The notes beneath the pieces are model-generated. The model had not been told where the DNA came from and did not search any database. It worked only from the letters and a program-made list of their open reading frames with translations. From Rhodospirillaceae bacterium (GTDB taxonomy: Bacteria > Pseudomonadota > Alphaproteobacteria > SHVP01), in contig PBKD01000014.1 in assembly GCA_002722055.1 (NCBI GenBank), forward strand, positions 142,533 through 206,532: 64,000 nt of DNA, given 5' to 3'. Below are positions 36,502 through 46,161 of this stretch, one piece after another. Within the stretch, counting starts at the first letter, position 1. Each line of letters starts with the position of its first letter. A program made the translations under genes and the position numbers.

Positions 36502-37437
36502 TTAGACCTCAAAAAAATCTCTCTGATCATCAATACCCTCAGGATCTTGATGAATAATTATTTCTGAACCTGGAAAATTATATAACAAAAGCTCTTCCAC
36601 TTCATCAGAAATTTCATGAGCCATTAATAAAGATATACTTGCAGGTAATTCCAGATGGAACTGAATAAAATTTTTGGAACCAGATTTACGTGTTCTTAGG
36701 TCATGAATATTGTTTACTAGACTATGTTTTAAAACAATTTCAATGATTCTTTGCCTATCTTCCTCGCTAAATTCTTTATCCATAAGCTCGTCTATCGAAG
36801 AAATAAAAATCTTATATGATATAAATAAAATATATATAGATATTAAAAGTGCAACTATTGGGTCAATTAGTGGAATTTCTATATATGATGTAAATAAAAG
36901 AGATATAATTACTCCACTATTAAGAAGGACATCACTGAAATAATGCAAAGAGTCTGCCTCTATAGCTTTTGAATTAGTTTTTTTAATTATTCTTCTTTGG
37001 TATATAACTAATGCTATTGTTACTAAAAGTGAGATAAAAATGATAATTATGCCTTCAAAACTATTCTCAATGATCTTAGGCGAAAAAAATCTTCTAACAA
37101 CCTCTATCAATAAAAAAATAATTGAACCAAAAATAAATGTCGACTGAGCTAAACCTGATAAAGCTTCTGCCTTTCCATGACCAAATCTATGCTCTTTATC
37201 AGCAGGAATCAGAGCCTGTCTTACAGCAAATAAGTTAAATAAAGATGCTAATGAATCAAAAACAGAGTCGACTAAACTGGATAAAATAGATACTGAATCT
37301 GTCATTGACCAAGCAATAAATTTAATAAATACTAGGAAAATAGCTACTAAAACTGAAGCATAAGTGACATTGCGCAAGGCACGAGAGCGTTCAACAATTG
37401 ATATATCTGAATCAATATTATCTTTTAAATAAGACAT
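36502..37437 (-). CDS. Cation diffusion facilitator transporter (FieF-like)
   Basis: Metal/proton antiporter with six membrane helices and a cytoplasmic tail. Helix 2 has SLVDSVFDSLASLF with the metal-site Asp pair, followed by DKEHRFGHGKAEALSGL. Helix 5 has DSLHYFSDVLLNSGV. The C-terminal ZT_dimer-like domain has HDLRTRKSGSKNFIQFHLEL. It exports Fe, Zn or Mn, not resolvable here. It sits 1 base from the synthetase gene and 12 from pdxH. Confidence 0.9.
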   Translation of the reverse strand: MSYLKDNIDSDISIVERSRALRNVTYASVLVAIFLVFIKFIAWSMTDSVSILSSLVDSVFDSLASLFNLFAVRQALIPADKEHRFGHGKAEALSGLAQSTFIFGSIIFLLIEVVRRFFSPKIIENSFEGIIIIFISLLVTIALVIYQRRIIKKTNSKAIEADSLHYFSDVLLNSGVIISLLFTSYIEIPLIDPIVALLISIYILFISYKIFISSIDELMDKEFSEEDRQRIIEIVLKHSLVNNIHDLRTRKSGSKNFIQFHLELPASISLLMAHEISDEVEELLLYNFPGSEIIIHQDPEGIDDQRDFFEV

Positions 37438-37449
37438 AAAGCAATTTAA

Positions 37450-38040
37450 TTAGGGGTATAAAAGAGAACGATTCCACTTTTTTCCAGATCTGATATATTC
37501 AACTCTTTCGTGAAGCCGTGAGTTTCCTTCATTCCAAAACTCTATTAAATTTGGAAATAAACAAAATCCTGACCAAAATGAGGGCCTCCTAACAGCAATA
37601 TCTTTAAACTTTTCTTCTATAGATTTAACTTTATCAATAAGGGTTTGTTGGCTTTCAAGTTTTTTTGATTGGGAGGAAGCCCATGCACCGATTTGACTTG
37701 GCCTAGATCTTGTTTCAAAATATTTATCTGCAAGATCGTCAGAAATTAAACTTACTTCTCCCTCAACTCTAATTTGTTTTTTTAATGACTTCCAATGGAA
37801 ACATATAGACGCAAAGTTATTATACAAAAGAGCTTTACCTTTTTGACTCTCAAGATTTGTAAAAAAAGTTGCGCCATCGTCATTAAATGATTTAATTAAA
37901 ACCATCCTAACTTGTGGCTTGCCTTTTATCGATAATGTAGAAAGGGCAGCAGCATTGAAATCAGAGATTTCAGATGACTTAGCCTCAACTAACCATGCCT
38001 TGACCATCTCTATAGGGTTTTCTAAAATCTCAATCGCCAT
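37450..38040 (-). CDS. pdxH: Pyridoxine/pyridoxamine 5'-phosphate oxidase
   Basis: FMN enzyme of PLP synthesis/salvage. Diagnostic segments are PQVRMVLIKSFNDDGATFFTN, WKSLKKQIRVEGEV, YFETRSRPSQIGAWAS and FWSGFCLFPNLIEFW, then RLHERVEY near the C-terminus. 196 residues, full length. First gene of a minus-strand unit divergent from the lipoprotein/J-protein/fabI/aroC run. Confidence 0.95.
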   Translation of the reverse strand: MAIEILENPIEMVKAWLVEAKSSEISDFNAAALSTLSIKGKPQVRMVLIKSFNDDGATFFTNLESQKGKALLYNNFASICFHWKSLKKQIRVEGEVSLISDDLADKYFETRSRPSQIGAWASSQSKKLESQQTLIDKVKSIEEKFKDIAVRRPSFWSGFCLFPNLIEFWNEGNSRLHERVEYIRSGKKWNRSLLYP

Positions 38041-38144
38041 TATATAGTCCCTAAACTTTATAAAGATAAAAATATTATTTTAGCTTATAAAAATAAAAAA
38101 AAAAAATAAAGATAATTTTTAATTAAATTTAATTTTTTTTAGTA

Positions 38145-38150
38145 TATAAT
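38145..38150 (+). promoter_or_regulatory. -10 element immediately before the glycine-zipper lipoprotein
   Basis: A perfect TATAAT ends 6 bases before ATG 38157, placing the expected transcript start at or next to the start codon. With no Shine-Dalgarno visible this suggests a leaderless mRNA. The -35 is not obvious in the A/T runs upstream. Confidence 0.45.
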
Positions 38151-38156
38151 TTGCGA

Positions 38157-38633
38157 ATGAGCATTAGAATTATTATCATATATTTTTTATTTATTACTTA
38201 TCTCGCTTCTTGCAGTAATACTCAAGATAGTAAAAAAATAGGTCAAGTCTTAGGTGCAATTAGTGGCACAATAATTGGTTCTAAATTAGGTAAGGGCGCT
38301 GGTAAAAATTTTTATACAGCTTCAGGGGCAATAGTGGGGTCAATAATTGGAAAGAATTTGGGAGAGATAATATCTAAAACTGATATAGATTATATATCTT
38401 CAAAAACAGGAGAAGTTTTAAATGATAATGAAATTGGAAAAAAATATTCATGGAAAAATTCTGAAACTGGAAACAGTGGTTATGTAAAAACAGAAAGAAA
38501 ATTCAAAAATCAAAACCAAAATTGCAAGGAAATAAAGCAAGTAATTAAAATTAAAGAAAAAATTAAGGAAATATATAGCACTGCTTGTGAACAATCCGAC
38601 GGTAGTTGGAGAATTTCTAAATTAGATAAATAA
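38157..38633 (+). CDS. Glycine-zipper lipoprotein (17-kDa surface antigen type)
   Basis: Signal peptide with lipobox LASC (Cys about residue 19 of the ATG form), so an outer-membrane lipoprotein is likely. A glycine-zipper region follows (VLGAISGTIIGSKLGKGAG and ASGAIVGSIIGKNLG), as in the rickettsial 17-kDa antigen and related envelope proteins. The C-terminal part has YSWKNSETGNSGYVKTERKF and a Cys pair. I choose ATG 38157 over TTG 38151. Role: envelope integrity, by family. Confidence 0.8.
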   Translation: MSIRIIIIYFLFITYLASCSNTQDSKKIGQVLGAISGTIIGSKLGKGAGKNFYTASGAIVGSIIGKNLGEIISKTDIDYISSKTGEVLNDNEIGKKYSWKNSETGNSGYVKTERKFKNQNQNCKEIKQVIKIKEKIKEIYSTACEQSDGSWRISKLDK

Positions 38634-38701
38634 TATTTAATATATTTAATTAACTATGTCTTAACCTAAATTAGCTAATTTACATATTCGGAGGTAAATA
38701 A

Positions 38702-39646
38702 ATGCAAGCTGCTAACCCATACGAAATATTAGGCATAAGGCATAACGCTAATTTAGATGAAATAATCAAAGCATTCAGAAAAAAAGTAAAAAAATTACAT
38801 CCTGATACTAATCCAAAATCAAAATTTAATTCATCAGAATTTAACTATCTATTCAAAGCATACAACTTCCTTAAGAATAATAATAAGCGAAAACTTTATG
38901 ATGACGGAAAAATAGATTTTTGCGGAAGTTTTAATAAATATAAAAAAAGAGTAAATAAAAAAAAATATCCCAATGAAAATAGTAATAAAAAAAATTTAAA
39001 TAAATATAAAAAATTCTTTGATAAACAATTTTTAGATAAATATATTAAAAATTTTATAAATAATAAAAAATTATTAATTACAAAAAAAATTATGAAAAAT
39101 AATTATAATAATGCGATTATTAGCTCGAAATTAATTTCAATTCCATTCACTCTCTCAGTCATAGGAGGGTACAGAAGAATAAAGCTTAATGATGGCAAGT
39201 ATGTTAAAATAAAAATTCCATCAGGCATAAAAACTGGTCAAATAATTAGGCTTAAGGAAAAGGGAGAAAAATCTCTGGATGGCTCAAAGAAAGATTTACT
39301 TATTAAAATAAGAATAGAGAAACATAAGCTGCTCTACAGAGATGGTGATAATGTAATTTTAGATTTACCAATCTCAATCAGTGAAGCTATTTTAGGAGGT
39401 AAAGTTAAAGTACCTACTATTCGTGGTCTAAAAGAGATAATGATCCCCAGAGAATCTAATACAGGCAAAACTCTGAGGTTAAAAGGCTTAGGTATTCAAA
39501 AAGATAACAGTATATTATCTGGCGATCAGCTTATAAAATTAATTATTTCATTTCCAAAAAAAATTGATCACGAACTGGAAGATTTTGCTTTAAATTGGTC
39601 AAAAAAAAATTATAATCCGAGGAATGATTTACAAAAATATATTTAA
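38702..39646 (+). CDS. DnaJ-class molecular chaperone (CbpA-like, no zinc domain)
   Basis: N-terminal J domain with NPYEILGIRHNANLDEIIKAF and the HPD motif (KLHPDTNPKSK, about residues 35-37), which stimulates DnaK ATPase. A Lys/Asn-rich linker runs to about residue 145 with no Cys repeats. The C-terminal peptide-binding domains contain VKIKIPSGIKTGQIIRLKEKG and ISEAILGGKVKVPTIRGL. Strong GGAGG 6 bases before the ATG. It precedes fabI and aroC, an order common in Alphaproteobacteria. Confidence 0.88.
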   Translation: MQAANPYEILGIRHNANLDEIIKAFRKKVKKLHPDTNPKSKFNSSEFNYLFKAYNFLKNNNKRKLYDDGKIDFCGSFNKYKKRVNKKKYPNENSNKKNLNKYKKFFDKQFLDKYIKNFINNKKLLITKKIMKNNYNNAIISSKLISIPFTLSVIGGYRRIKLNDGKYVKIKIPSGIKTGQIIRLKEKGEKSLDGSKKDLLIKIRIEKHKLLYRDGDNVILDLPISISEAILGGKVKVPTIRGLKEIMIPRESNTGKTLRLKGLGIQKDNSILSGDQLIKLIISFPKKIDHELEDFALNWSKKNYNPRNDLQKYI

Positions 39647-39708
39647 AGACTTTCATAAAAGTCAATTATAGATTTTTTAATAATAGTATTCCTGAATGGA
39701 TTAGAAAT

Positions 39709-40548
39709 ATGGATTCTTCAAACCAAATCATGAATGGGAAAAAAGGCCTAGTTATGGGTGTGGCCAATGATAGATCGCTTGCTTGGGGAATTGCTAATAT
39801 GCTTGGAGAGCATGGCGCTGATTTGGCTTTCACTTACCAAGGCGAAGCTTTGAGGAAAAGGGTAGAACCATTAGCAAACTCAGTCAATTCAAATTTTCTC
39901 ATGGAATGTGACGTATCAAATACAGATGATGTTCATAGTATCTTTGATAAAATAAATGATAAATGGGGTAAATTAGATTTTTTTGTTCATGCAATAGGTT
40001 TTTCAGATAAAAATCAATTAAAAGGAAGGTACATTGATAAAATAACAAAAGATAATTTCCTTAATACAATGGATATATCATGCTTTTCTTTTACTGAACT
40101 TTGTAGATTGGCAGAACCTCTGATGAGCAATGGGGGTAGTTGTCTTACTCTTACCTATTATGGAGCTGAAAAAGTTATGCCACATTATAATGTTATGGGC
40201 ATTGCTAAGGCAGCTCTAGAAGCATCGGTAAAATATCTTGCTATGGATATGGGACGTAACAATATTAGAGTAAATGCAATTTCAGCTGGTCCAGTAAAAA
40301 CATTAGCATCAAGTGGGATAGGTGATTTTAGATATATACTGAAGTGGAATGAATATAACTCTGCTCTAAAAAGAAATACCACCATTGAAGATGTAGGTGG
40401 GGCTGCACTATACTTATTATCAGATTTGGGAAGAGGTACTACTGGTGAGATACATCACGTAGATTGTGGTTACCACCTAGTAGGAATGAAAGCAGCAGAT
40501 GCGCCTGATATAGCAGTCGTTTTAGAAAAAACAACAAAAATTAAATAA
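39709..40548 (+). CDS. fabI: Enoyl-[acyl-carrier-protein] reductase (NADH)
   Basis: Last reduction step of fatty-acid elongation. It has the FabI-type cofactor motif GLVMGVANDRSLAWGIA, CDVSNTDDV, FVHAIGFSDKNQLKGRY and the catalytic Tyr-x6-Lys in HYNVMGIAKAALEASV, then RVNAISAGPVKTLASSGI. At 279 residues it is full length. ATG 39709 gives the usual N-terminal lead; an internal ATG at 39730 is the alternative. Sequence shows no evident pseudogene features. Confidence 0.95.
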   Translation: MDSSNQIMNGKKGLVMGVANDRSLAWGIANMLGEHGADLAFTYQGEALRKRVEPLANSVNSNFLMECDVSNTDDVHSIFDKINDKWGKLDFFVHAIGFSDKNQLKGRYIDKITKDNFLNTMDISCFSFTELCRLAEPLMSNGGSCLTLTYYGAEKVMPHYNVMGIAKAALEASVKYLAMDMGRNNIRVNAISAGPVKTLASSGIGDFRYILKWNEYNSALKRNTTIEDVGGAALYLLSDLGRGTTGEIHHVDCGYHLVGMKAADAPDIAVVLEKTTKIK

Positions 40549-40570
40549 ATTAATATAAAAGAAAAATTTT

Positions 40571-41653
40571 ATGTCATTCAATACATTTGGTCACTTATAT
40601 AGAACAACTACTTGGGGAGAGAGTCATGGGCCCGCTATTGGTTGCGTGGTTGACGGTTGCCCACCTAATATAAATTTAGAAGAAATAGATATTCAAAAAT
40701 GGTTAGACAAAAGAAAGCCGGGACAATCGAGATTTACAACTCAAAGAAAAGAGCAGGATAAAGTTAAAATTCTCTCAGGAGTGTTTGAAGGCAAAACCAC
40801 AGGCACACCTATATCTTTATTAATTGAAAATATGGACGCAAGATCAAAGGATTATGATAAAATTAAGGATAAATTTCGACCTGGGCACGCTGACTTTACC
40901 TATCAAAAAAAGTATGGTCATAGAGACTACAGAGGTGGGGGCAGACAATCCGCTAGAGAAACAGCATGCAGAGTAGCGTCTGGAGCTGTAGCAAGAAAAA
41001 TCTTAGGTTCTGAATTATCAATAAAAGGGGCTGTCATTCAGATAGGTGATTTAGAAATTAACCGAAACAATTGGAATGAAAATGAAATTGATAATAATCC
41101 CTTTTGGTGCCCTGATATTGAGAAAGTTAAGATTTGGGAAAAATATCTTGATGAGATAAGAATGTCAGGATCATCTGTCGGCGCGATAATTGAAATAACT
41201 GCTAGAGGAATTCCTGCGGGCCTAGGCGCACCTATATATAAAAAGTTAGATGCAGATATAGCTAGCGCTATGATGAGTATTAATGCTGTGAAGGCTATAG
41301 AAATTGGTTCTGGTGTCAATGCTTCTACTTTAAAAGGTGAAGAGAATGCAGATGAAATAGTTATAAAAAATAATAAAATAAAATTTAATAGTAATAATTC
41401 TGGCGGTATATTAGGGGGAATATCTTCTGGACAAGATCTAATTGTAAGATTTACTGTAAAACCAACATCATCTATTCTTATAGAGACAAAAACAGTAAAT
41501 ACAAAAAATGAAAATGATACTATTAAAACTACAGGTAGACATGATCCTTGTGTAGGAATCAGAGCCGTGCCAGTTGGAGAAGCAATGCTTGCGTGTACCC
41601 TAGCCGATCATTTTCTTTTGCACCGAGCCCAGGTTGGAGAGTTAAATGAATAA
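40571..41653 (+). CDS. aroC: Chorismate synthase
   Basis: Converts EPSP to chorismate with reduced FMN. Signatures [62 protein letters not shown] and [18 protein letters not shown] are all present. 360 residues, full length. It follows fabI by 22 bases and overlaps the next start by 8 bases. Confidence 0.97.
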   Translation: MSFNTFGHLYRTTTWGESHGPAIGCVVDGCPPNINLEEIDIQKWLDKRKPGQSRFTTQRKEQDKVKILSGVFEGKTTGTPISLLIENMDARSKDYDKIKDKFRPGHADFTYQKKYGHRDYRGGGRQSARETACRVASGAVARKILGSELSIKGAVIQIGDLEINRNNWNENEIDNNPFWCPDIEKVKIWEKYLDEIRMSGSSVGAIIEITARGIPAGLGAPIYKKLDADIASAMMSINAVKAIEIGSGVNASTLKGEENADEIVIKNNKIKFNSNNSGGILGGISSGQDLIVRFTVKPTSSILIETKTVNTKNENDTIKTTGRHDPCVGIRAVPVGEAMLACTLADHFLLHRAQVGELNE

Positions 41654-42224
41654 AGAAAACGGTATTCATTCATTAAATATAAACGAGAATGATATTAATG
41701 ACTTAGAAGATGATTTACAAAAATATTTTAGTATATGCAAGGAAAAGATAGGGTTTATACCTAATGTGTTAAGATCATATAGCTGGAATCAAAAAAAACT
41801 CAGGTATTTTTCAAAATTTTATAATGAAATTATGTTAGGCGAATCAAAACTTTCAATACTAGAAAGAGAGATGATAGCATTAGTTGTTTCTTCGACGAAC
41901 GACTGTTACTACTGTCAGACAGCACATGGATCTGCCGTTAGATTAATTTCAAAAGATAAGATTTTATCTGAAGTTCTTTCAATGAATTATAGAAGTGCAA
42001 ATTTATCTCAAAGACATCTAGCAATGTTAAACTTTTCAACAAAACTTACTCTAACTCCAGAACAGATTATTGATAAAGATAGAAATGATCTAAGAGAAAG
42101 AGGGTTCACAGAAGAGGAAATCTGGGATATTTGCGAGATAGTAGGTTTTTTTAATATGACTAACAGATTGGCCTCTGGGATTGAAATGACTCCAAATAAA
42201 GAATATCACAATCAAGGAAGATAA
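41646..42224 (+). CDS. AhpD-like peroxidase-related protein
   Basis: Carboxymuconolactone-decarboxylase/AhpD fold with the redox CxxC...H motif in [15 protein letters not shown]. Upstream [20 protein letters not shown] and [15 protein letters not shown] fit the uncharacterised peroxidase-related enzyme group. The 192-residue protein is probably a thiol peroxidase or disulfide reductase. Its ATG lies within the aroC end, so translation is coupled. It abuts the tlyA stop exactly. Confidence 0.85.
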   Translation: MNKENGIHSLNINENDINDLEDDLQKYFSICKEKIGFIPNVLRSYSWNQKKLRYFSKFYNEIMLGESKLSILEREMIALVVSSTNDCYYCQTAHGSAVRLISKDKILSEVLSMNYRSANLSQRHLAMLNFSTKLTLTPEQIIDKDRNDLRERGFTEEEIWDICEIVGFFNMTNRLASGIEMTPNKEYHNQGR

Positions 42225-42968
42225 TTATTTCTTTTTAGCAGCAATAAAAAACTCCTTATTGCCTGCTGGCCCTTCAATAGGGCTCTGGCATATGCCTTCC
42301 ACAGACCATTTCATATCATCTTCCAACCAAAGGTTTATATTTTTGCAAACCTCTCTATGGATAGTTTGATCCTTAACTACACCACCTTTCTTAACATTTA
42401 TTTTTCCAGCTTCAAATTGGGGTTTAATTAAGGAGATTAATCTAGAATTTTTTGCTACTAAATTCAAAATGGAAGGTAGGGCTTTCTTTATACTTATAAA
42501 GCTAACATCACAAACAATTAAATTAATTAAATCTTTAAAATTTTTTTCGTCTAAATATCTTGCATTTACTCTTTCCATTACAATAACTCTATTATCTTTT
42601 CTAAGTTTCCATGATAACTGTCCATAACCGACATCAATTGAATAAATTTTTTTGGCTCCACGTTTTAAAAGAACATCTGTAAAGCCTCCTGTTGAAGAAC
42701 CTATATCAGCAGCAATTACCCCTTCAACGTTGTATGAAAATTTATTTATTGCATAATCTAATTTAATTCCACCCCTTGAAACCCACTCGTGTTTGGGTTT
42801 ACGTATCTTGAGAATTGAGTCAGTTTTTACTAGATATCCTGCTTTAGTAATTAAATTATCATTACAAAGAACATATCCAGATAAAATTAGGGAAGCAGCT
42901 CGGGATCTACTAGAAGTTAAACCTCTATCAGCAATTAATTGATCAAGTCTAATTTTATTTTCTTTCAT
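42225..42968 (-). CDS. tlyA: TlyA family rRNA (cytidine-2'-O)-methyltransferase
   Basis: The N-terminal S4 RNA-binding domain (IRLDQLIADRGLTSSRSRAASLI) is followed by an FtsJ-like methyltransferase with AADIGSSTGGFTDVLLKRGA, YSIDVGYGQLSWKLR and DVSFISIKKALP. TlyA proteins 2'-O-methylate rRNA cytidines. Last gene of the long minus-strand run; 12 bases after ispA. In many relatives dxs lies between these two genes; it is absent here. Confidence 0.93.
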   Translation of the reverse strand: MKENKIRLDQLIADRGLTSSRSRAASLILSGYVLCNDNLITKAGYLVKTDSILKIRKPKHEWVSRGGIKLDYAINKFSYNVEGVIAADIGSSTGGFTDVLLKRGAKKIYSIDVGYGQLSWKLRKDNRVIVMERVNARYLDEKNFKDLINLIVCDVSFISIKKALPSILNLVAKNSRLISLIKPQFEAGKINVKKGGVVKDQTIHREVCKNINLWLEDDMKWSVEGICQSPIEGPAGNKEFFIAAKKK

Positions 42969-42980
42969 CTACAAGCTAGT

Positions 42981-43868
42981 CTATCGATCTCTTAAAATAA
43001 TAAATTTTGCTAAACTCTGGAGTTTTTCTGATTTAACTCCGAAAACGCACTCTAAATTTTTGTTGGCTTGATCAATAAGTTTTTTTGCCTCATTTTTTGA
43101 AAATTTCAAACCATAATTTGAAACCAAATTTTTTTTACCAAGATCGATATCTTTATTTACCTTCTTTCCAATTTTCTTTTCCTCACCTTCTACATCTAAA
43201 ATATCATCAATAATTTGAAAAGCTAAGCCTATATCGAGACCAAAATCCTTTAGGGCATTACACTCATAATTACTTGCACCACCAAGTATACCCCCGGCTT
43301 CACAACAAAAAGAAAGTATAGCCGCTGTTTTCATGCTATTTATTCTAAGTATCTCCGACTTTTCAAAGTTATTAGATTGTGAGAGCAAATCAATCATTTG
43401 CCCCCCACACATCCCTCTATACCCGCTAACTTCTGACAGTCTATCAATTAAACGAATTCTAATTTTTGCTTCTTCATTAATTATATTACTAGTCAATAGC
43501 TTAAATGCTTCAATTAATAATGAATTACCTGCAAGAGTAGCAGTTGCCTCATCAAACTCGATATGCAAACTGGGTTTACCTCTTCTTATTTCATCATTAT
43601 CCATACAAGGCAAATCATCATGAATAAGCGAAAAGGTATGAACCATCTCAATGGATGCTCCAACTAAAACTGATTGATTTAAGGGAACGTCAAAAATACT
43701 AGATGACGCAAAAACTATATAGGGACGTATTTTTTTACCAGATCCTATAGATGAATACCTCATTGCATTAACTAATCTTGACTCAGGACTATTTGGAACT
43801 TTAAAACGTTCTTCCAAAAGTTTATCAACCTTATTAGCAATAAACTTCAGATCATCGCTAAAAGTCAT
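42981..43868 (-). CDS. ispA: Farnesyl diphosphate synthase
   Basis: Short-chain prenyltransferase of the geranyltranstransferase type. GSGKKIRPYIVFASS, the first Asp-rich motif LIHDDLPCMDNDEIRRGKPS with the DDxxxxD spacing typical of bacterial FPP synthases, and the second motif IIDDILDVEG. 295 residues. It starts 2 bases after xseB, the usual alphaproteobacterial pairing. Confidence 0.94.
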   Translation of the reverse strand: MTFSDDLKFIANKVDKLLEERFKVPNSPESRLVNAMRYSSIGSGKKIRPYIVFASSSIFDVPLNQSVLVGASIEMVHTFSLIHDDLPCMDNDEIRRGKPSLHIEFDEATATLAGNSLLIEAFKLLTSNIINEEAKIRIRLIDRLSEVSGYRGMCGGQMIDLLSQSNNFEKSEILRINSMKTAAILSFCCEAGGILGGASNYECNALKDFGLDIGLAFQIIDDILDVEGEEKKIGKKVNKDIDLGKKNLVSNYGLKFSKNEAKKLIDQANKNLECVFGVKSEKLQSLAKFIILRDR

Positions 43869-43870
43869 AA

Positions 43871-44134
43871 TTAATCTATTTCTATGCTTTCTGATTCAAG
43901 CGACCCATCTTCTAGGGGAACAATTTTTTCAATCTTCTCCTTAGCTGATTTTAACTTTGATTCACAATGAACTCTCAATTGAGATCCCCTTGTATAAATA
44001 TCAATTGATTCATCTAATGTTACTTTACCATCCTCAAGCTTAGTGATAATTTTTTCTAGTTCCAATAGACTCTCCTCAAAAGAGAGTTTTTGTATATCTG
44101 AAGGTATCTCTATTTTATTAATTTTTTTTGCCAT
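43871..44134 (-). CDS. xseB: Exodeoxyribonuclease VII small subunit
   Basis: Short helical subunit of ExoVII. LSFEESLLELEKIITKLEDGKVTLDESIDIYTRGSQL carries the XseB signature (residues about 17-52), and 87 residues is the normal size. It lies between the HDAC-like gene and ispA. The large subunit XseA is not in the window. Confidence 0.93.
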   Translation of the reverse strand: MAKKINKIEIPSDIQKLSFEESLLELEKIITKLEDGKVTLDESIDIYTRGSQLRVHCESKLKSAKEKIEKIVPLEDGSLESESIEID

Positions 44135-44167
44135 AATTTATCTCTAGAAATATATAAGAATTTAACA

Positions 44168-45109
44168 CTACATACTATCAGCTTTAATTAAAGCAGCAAC
44201 ATGATTAAATGAACTTTCCTCCAATGCAAGAAGATTATAGCCACCTTCGAGCACAGATATTAGCTTTCCAGAACAATACTTTCTTGCTACTTCAGATACC
44301 CTTTCAGTAACCCAAAAATAATCATCAGAAATAAGCTTGGTACCAGAAATATCGTCTAATTCATGCCCATCAAAACCAATTGATAGTAAAATTATTTCTG
44401 GCTTAAATATTTTTAATATTGTGACAAGTTTATTATTTACTAATTTTCTAAACTCAAATGAACCTTCGCCTGGAGATAGAATATAGTTATTTATATTATT
44501 TTCAGTAGAATTTAACCCTAAACCAGTCCCTGGGTACAATGGTGATTGATGTATAGAGCAAAATAAAAAATTTTCATCATTTTTACTTCTGACCCATTCC
44601 TCTGTTCCATTGCCATGATGTACATCAATATCAATTATGGCAATTTTTTTTATTCCTAACTCATATCTTGCATATGCGGCTCCAATAGCAATGTTATTGA
44701 ATATACAAAAACCCATTCCATTTGATACTCTTGCATGATGACCTGGAGGCCTGACAACACAAAAGGCATTTTTTATTTTTCTTTGATTTACCATTTTTAT
44801 TGCAGAAATAACTGCGCCTGGTGCCCTTAAACAAGCTTCCAAGGATCTCGGTGAAAGTATTGTGTCACTGTCTAATTTTATGACCTTCTTTAAAGGGAAA
44901 AAATTAGTTATTTTATCAATATATGTTCTATCATGGACTTTAGCTATTTGATCATTAGTAGCATAAGGACAGTCGAAATTTTTTATTTCATCTATTTTCA
45001 ATTTATTTAATCTATTTAAAATTTTTTTAATTCTTAAATTACTCTCTGGGTGGTTATCCCCAGTATCATGCCAAAAAAAAGAAGGGTGTGAGAAAATACC
45101 TGTTTTCAA
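44168..45109 (-). CDS. Histone deacetylase-like (class II/acetoin utilisation) amidohydrolase
   Basis: Zinc-dependent deacetylase fold. It has VVRPPGHHARVSNGMGFCIFNN (active-site His pair), IAIIDIDVHHGNGTEEW (Asp-x-His zinc ligands), LLSIGFDGHELD and VLEGGYNLLALEES. Bacterial members act on acylpolyamines, acyl-lysine or related amides; the substrate is not evident. The frame opens at TTG 45136 inside alkB, but a TTG at 45109, 4 bases after the alkB stop, is a better start. Commonly found before xseB in Alphaproteobacteria. Confidence 0.88.
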   Translation of the reverse strand: MKTGIFSHPSFFWHDTGDNHPESNLRIKKILNRLNKLKIDEIKNFDCPYATNDQIAKVHDRTYIDKITNFFPLKKVIKLDSDTILSPRSLEACLRAPGAVISAIKMVNQRKIKNAFCVVRPPGHHARVSNGMGFCIFNNIAIGAAYARYELGIKKIAIIDIDVHHGNGTEEWVRSKNDENFLFCSIHQSPLYPGTGLGLNSTENNINNYILSPGEGSFEFRKLVNNKLVTILKIFKPEIILLSIGFDGHELDDISGTKLISDDYFWVTERVSEVARKYCSGKLISVLEGGYNLLALEESSFNHVAALIKADSM

Positions 45110-45113
45110 ATTA

Positions 45114-46145
45114 TTATTCCGTAAATCTAATAACAACAGGATCCATTATTTTTTTCCATAAAACAGGAATTAAGGCAATAATTACCATTAAACTATAACC
45201 ATAAGGTAACTGAGGGGAATCTCTGTCGTGTCTCAATTGAAAATATCTTCTGCCAGCATATTTATGATGATCAGAATGTAAAGGCAGATTAAAAAGTGAA
45301 TAATTACTAAAAATATGATTCGAGTTCCATGAATGTTTGCTACTAAATTTTTCATAATTTCCAGCTGATATTTCTTTTCTATTTAAACCATAGTGTTCAA
45401 TATAGTTAATAACTTCTAATTCAAAAATAGATATCAAACTTTGCAATATAAAAAATAACAGGCCATAAAAACTAAAAAAATAGAAAACTATATATATTAT
45501 TAATAACTGAATGAAAAAATCTTGAATCATAATATTCTTCAAACTATATATTTGAATTTTCTTCCTTAATAGCCTTCGTTTTTCAATACCCCAAGCACTT
45601 TTGAAACTTCCAATTAAGGAAGAAAAGAAAAAGCTATATACATTTTGACCATATTTTGCGGATGCTGGGTCTTGTGGAGTAGCAACATTAATATGGTGGC
45701 CATGAACATGCTCAATACAAAAGTGGGGGTAAGATACAGTAAATAGAATTAGCCGGGATAGAAATCTCTCAAACTTACGCTGATGAATTAACTCATGAGC
45801 AGCAGTTATTCCAAAAGCACCACTAGATATACCAGCAGAGAGAACTAGACCAAAATACTCTATAAAAGTTAACTCAAAAAAAGAGATATAAATTAAACAA
45901 AAAAATAAAACAAAAATCTGAATTGGAAAAGCCGCAAAAGTCAAAAATTTAAAAAAAGAATCTGAAAATTTAGTTTTTGAAAGATCTCCTTTATAAATTT
46001 TTTTTCCAAAAAATATATCTAAAATTGGTAGAATAAAGTACCCAAGGAATAAAGTTAGAAATGTGAAGGGTCCACCAAGCCATAAACCTAATACTACCGA
46101 AAATGGAAGAGAGAAACATAGAATATACGGCATTACAAAAAACAT
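45114..46145 (-). CDS. alkB: Alkane 1-monooxygenase (AlkB-type, membrane di-iron)
   Basis: Integral-membrane non-haem di-iron oxygenase that would hydroxylate alkanes at the terminal carbon. His motifs are HELIHQR (117-123), EHVHGHH (145-151) and LHSDHHKYAGRRYFQLRH (from about residue 295), followed by PQLPYGY. The extended third motif with YFQLRH...PQLPYGY is AlkB-like rather than desaturase-like. About six membrane helices flank these. Upstream genes in the same run encode FadD, enoyl-CoA hydratase and acyl-CoA dehydrogenase. No rubredoxin or rubredoxin reductase is in the window. Confidence 0.85.
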   Translation of the reverse strand: MFFVMPYILCFSLPFSVVLGLWLGGPFTFLTLFLGYFILPILDIFFGKKIYKGDLSKTKFSDSFFKFLTFAAFPIQIFVLFFCLIYISFFELTFIEYFGLVLSAGISSGAFGITAAHELIHQRKFERFLSRLILFTVSYPHFCIEHVHGHHINVATPQDPASAKYGQNVYSFFFSSLIGSFKSAWGIEKRRLLRKKIQIYSLKNIMIQDFFIQLLIIYIVFYFFSFYGLLFFILQSLISIFELEVINYIEHYGLNRKEISAGNYEKFSSKHSWNSNHIFSNYSLFNLPLHSDHHKYAGRRYFQLRHDRDSPQLPYGYSLMVIIALIPVLWKKIMDPVVIRFTE

Positions 46146-46161
46146 TATGACTTATCCAAAT

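Noticed and set aside
45114-46145. Fatty-acid desaturase instead of AlkB
   Set aside because: The third His motif is followed by YFQLRH and PQLPYGY, which fits alkane monooxygenases better; the call stays below certainty.
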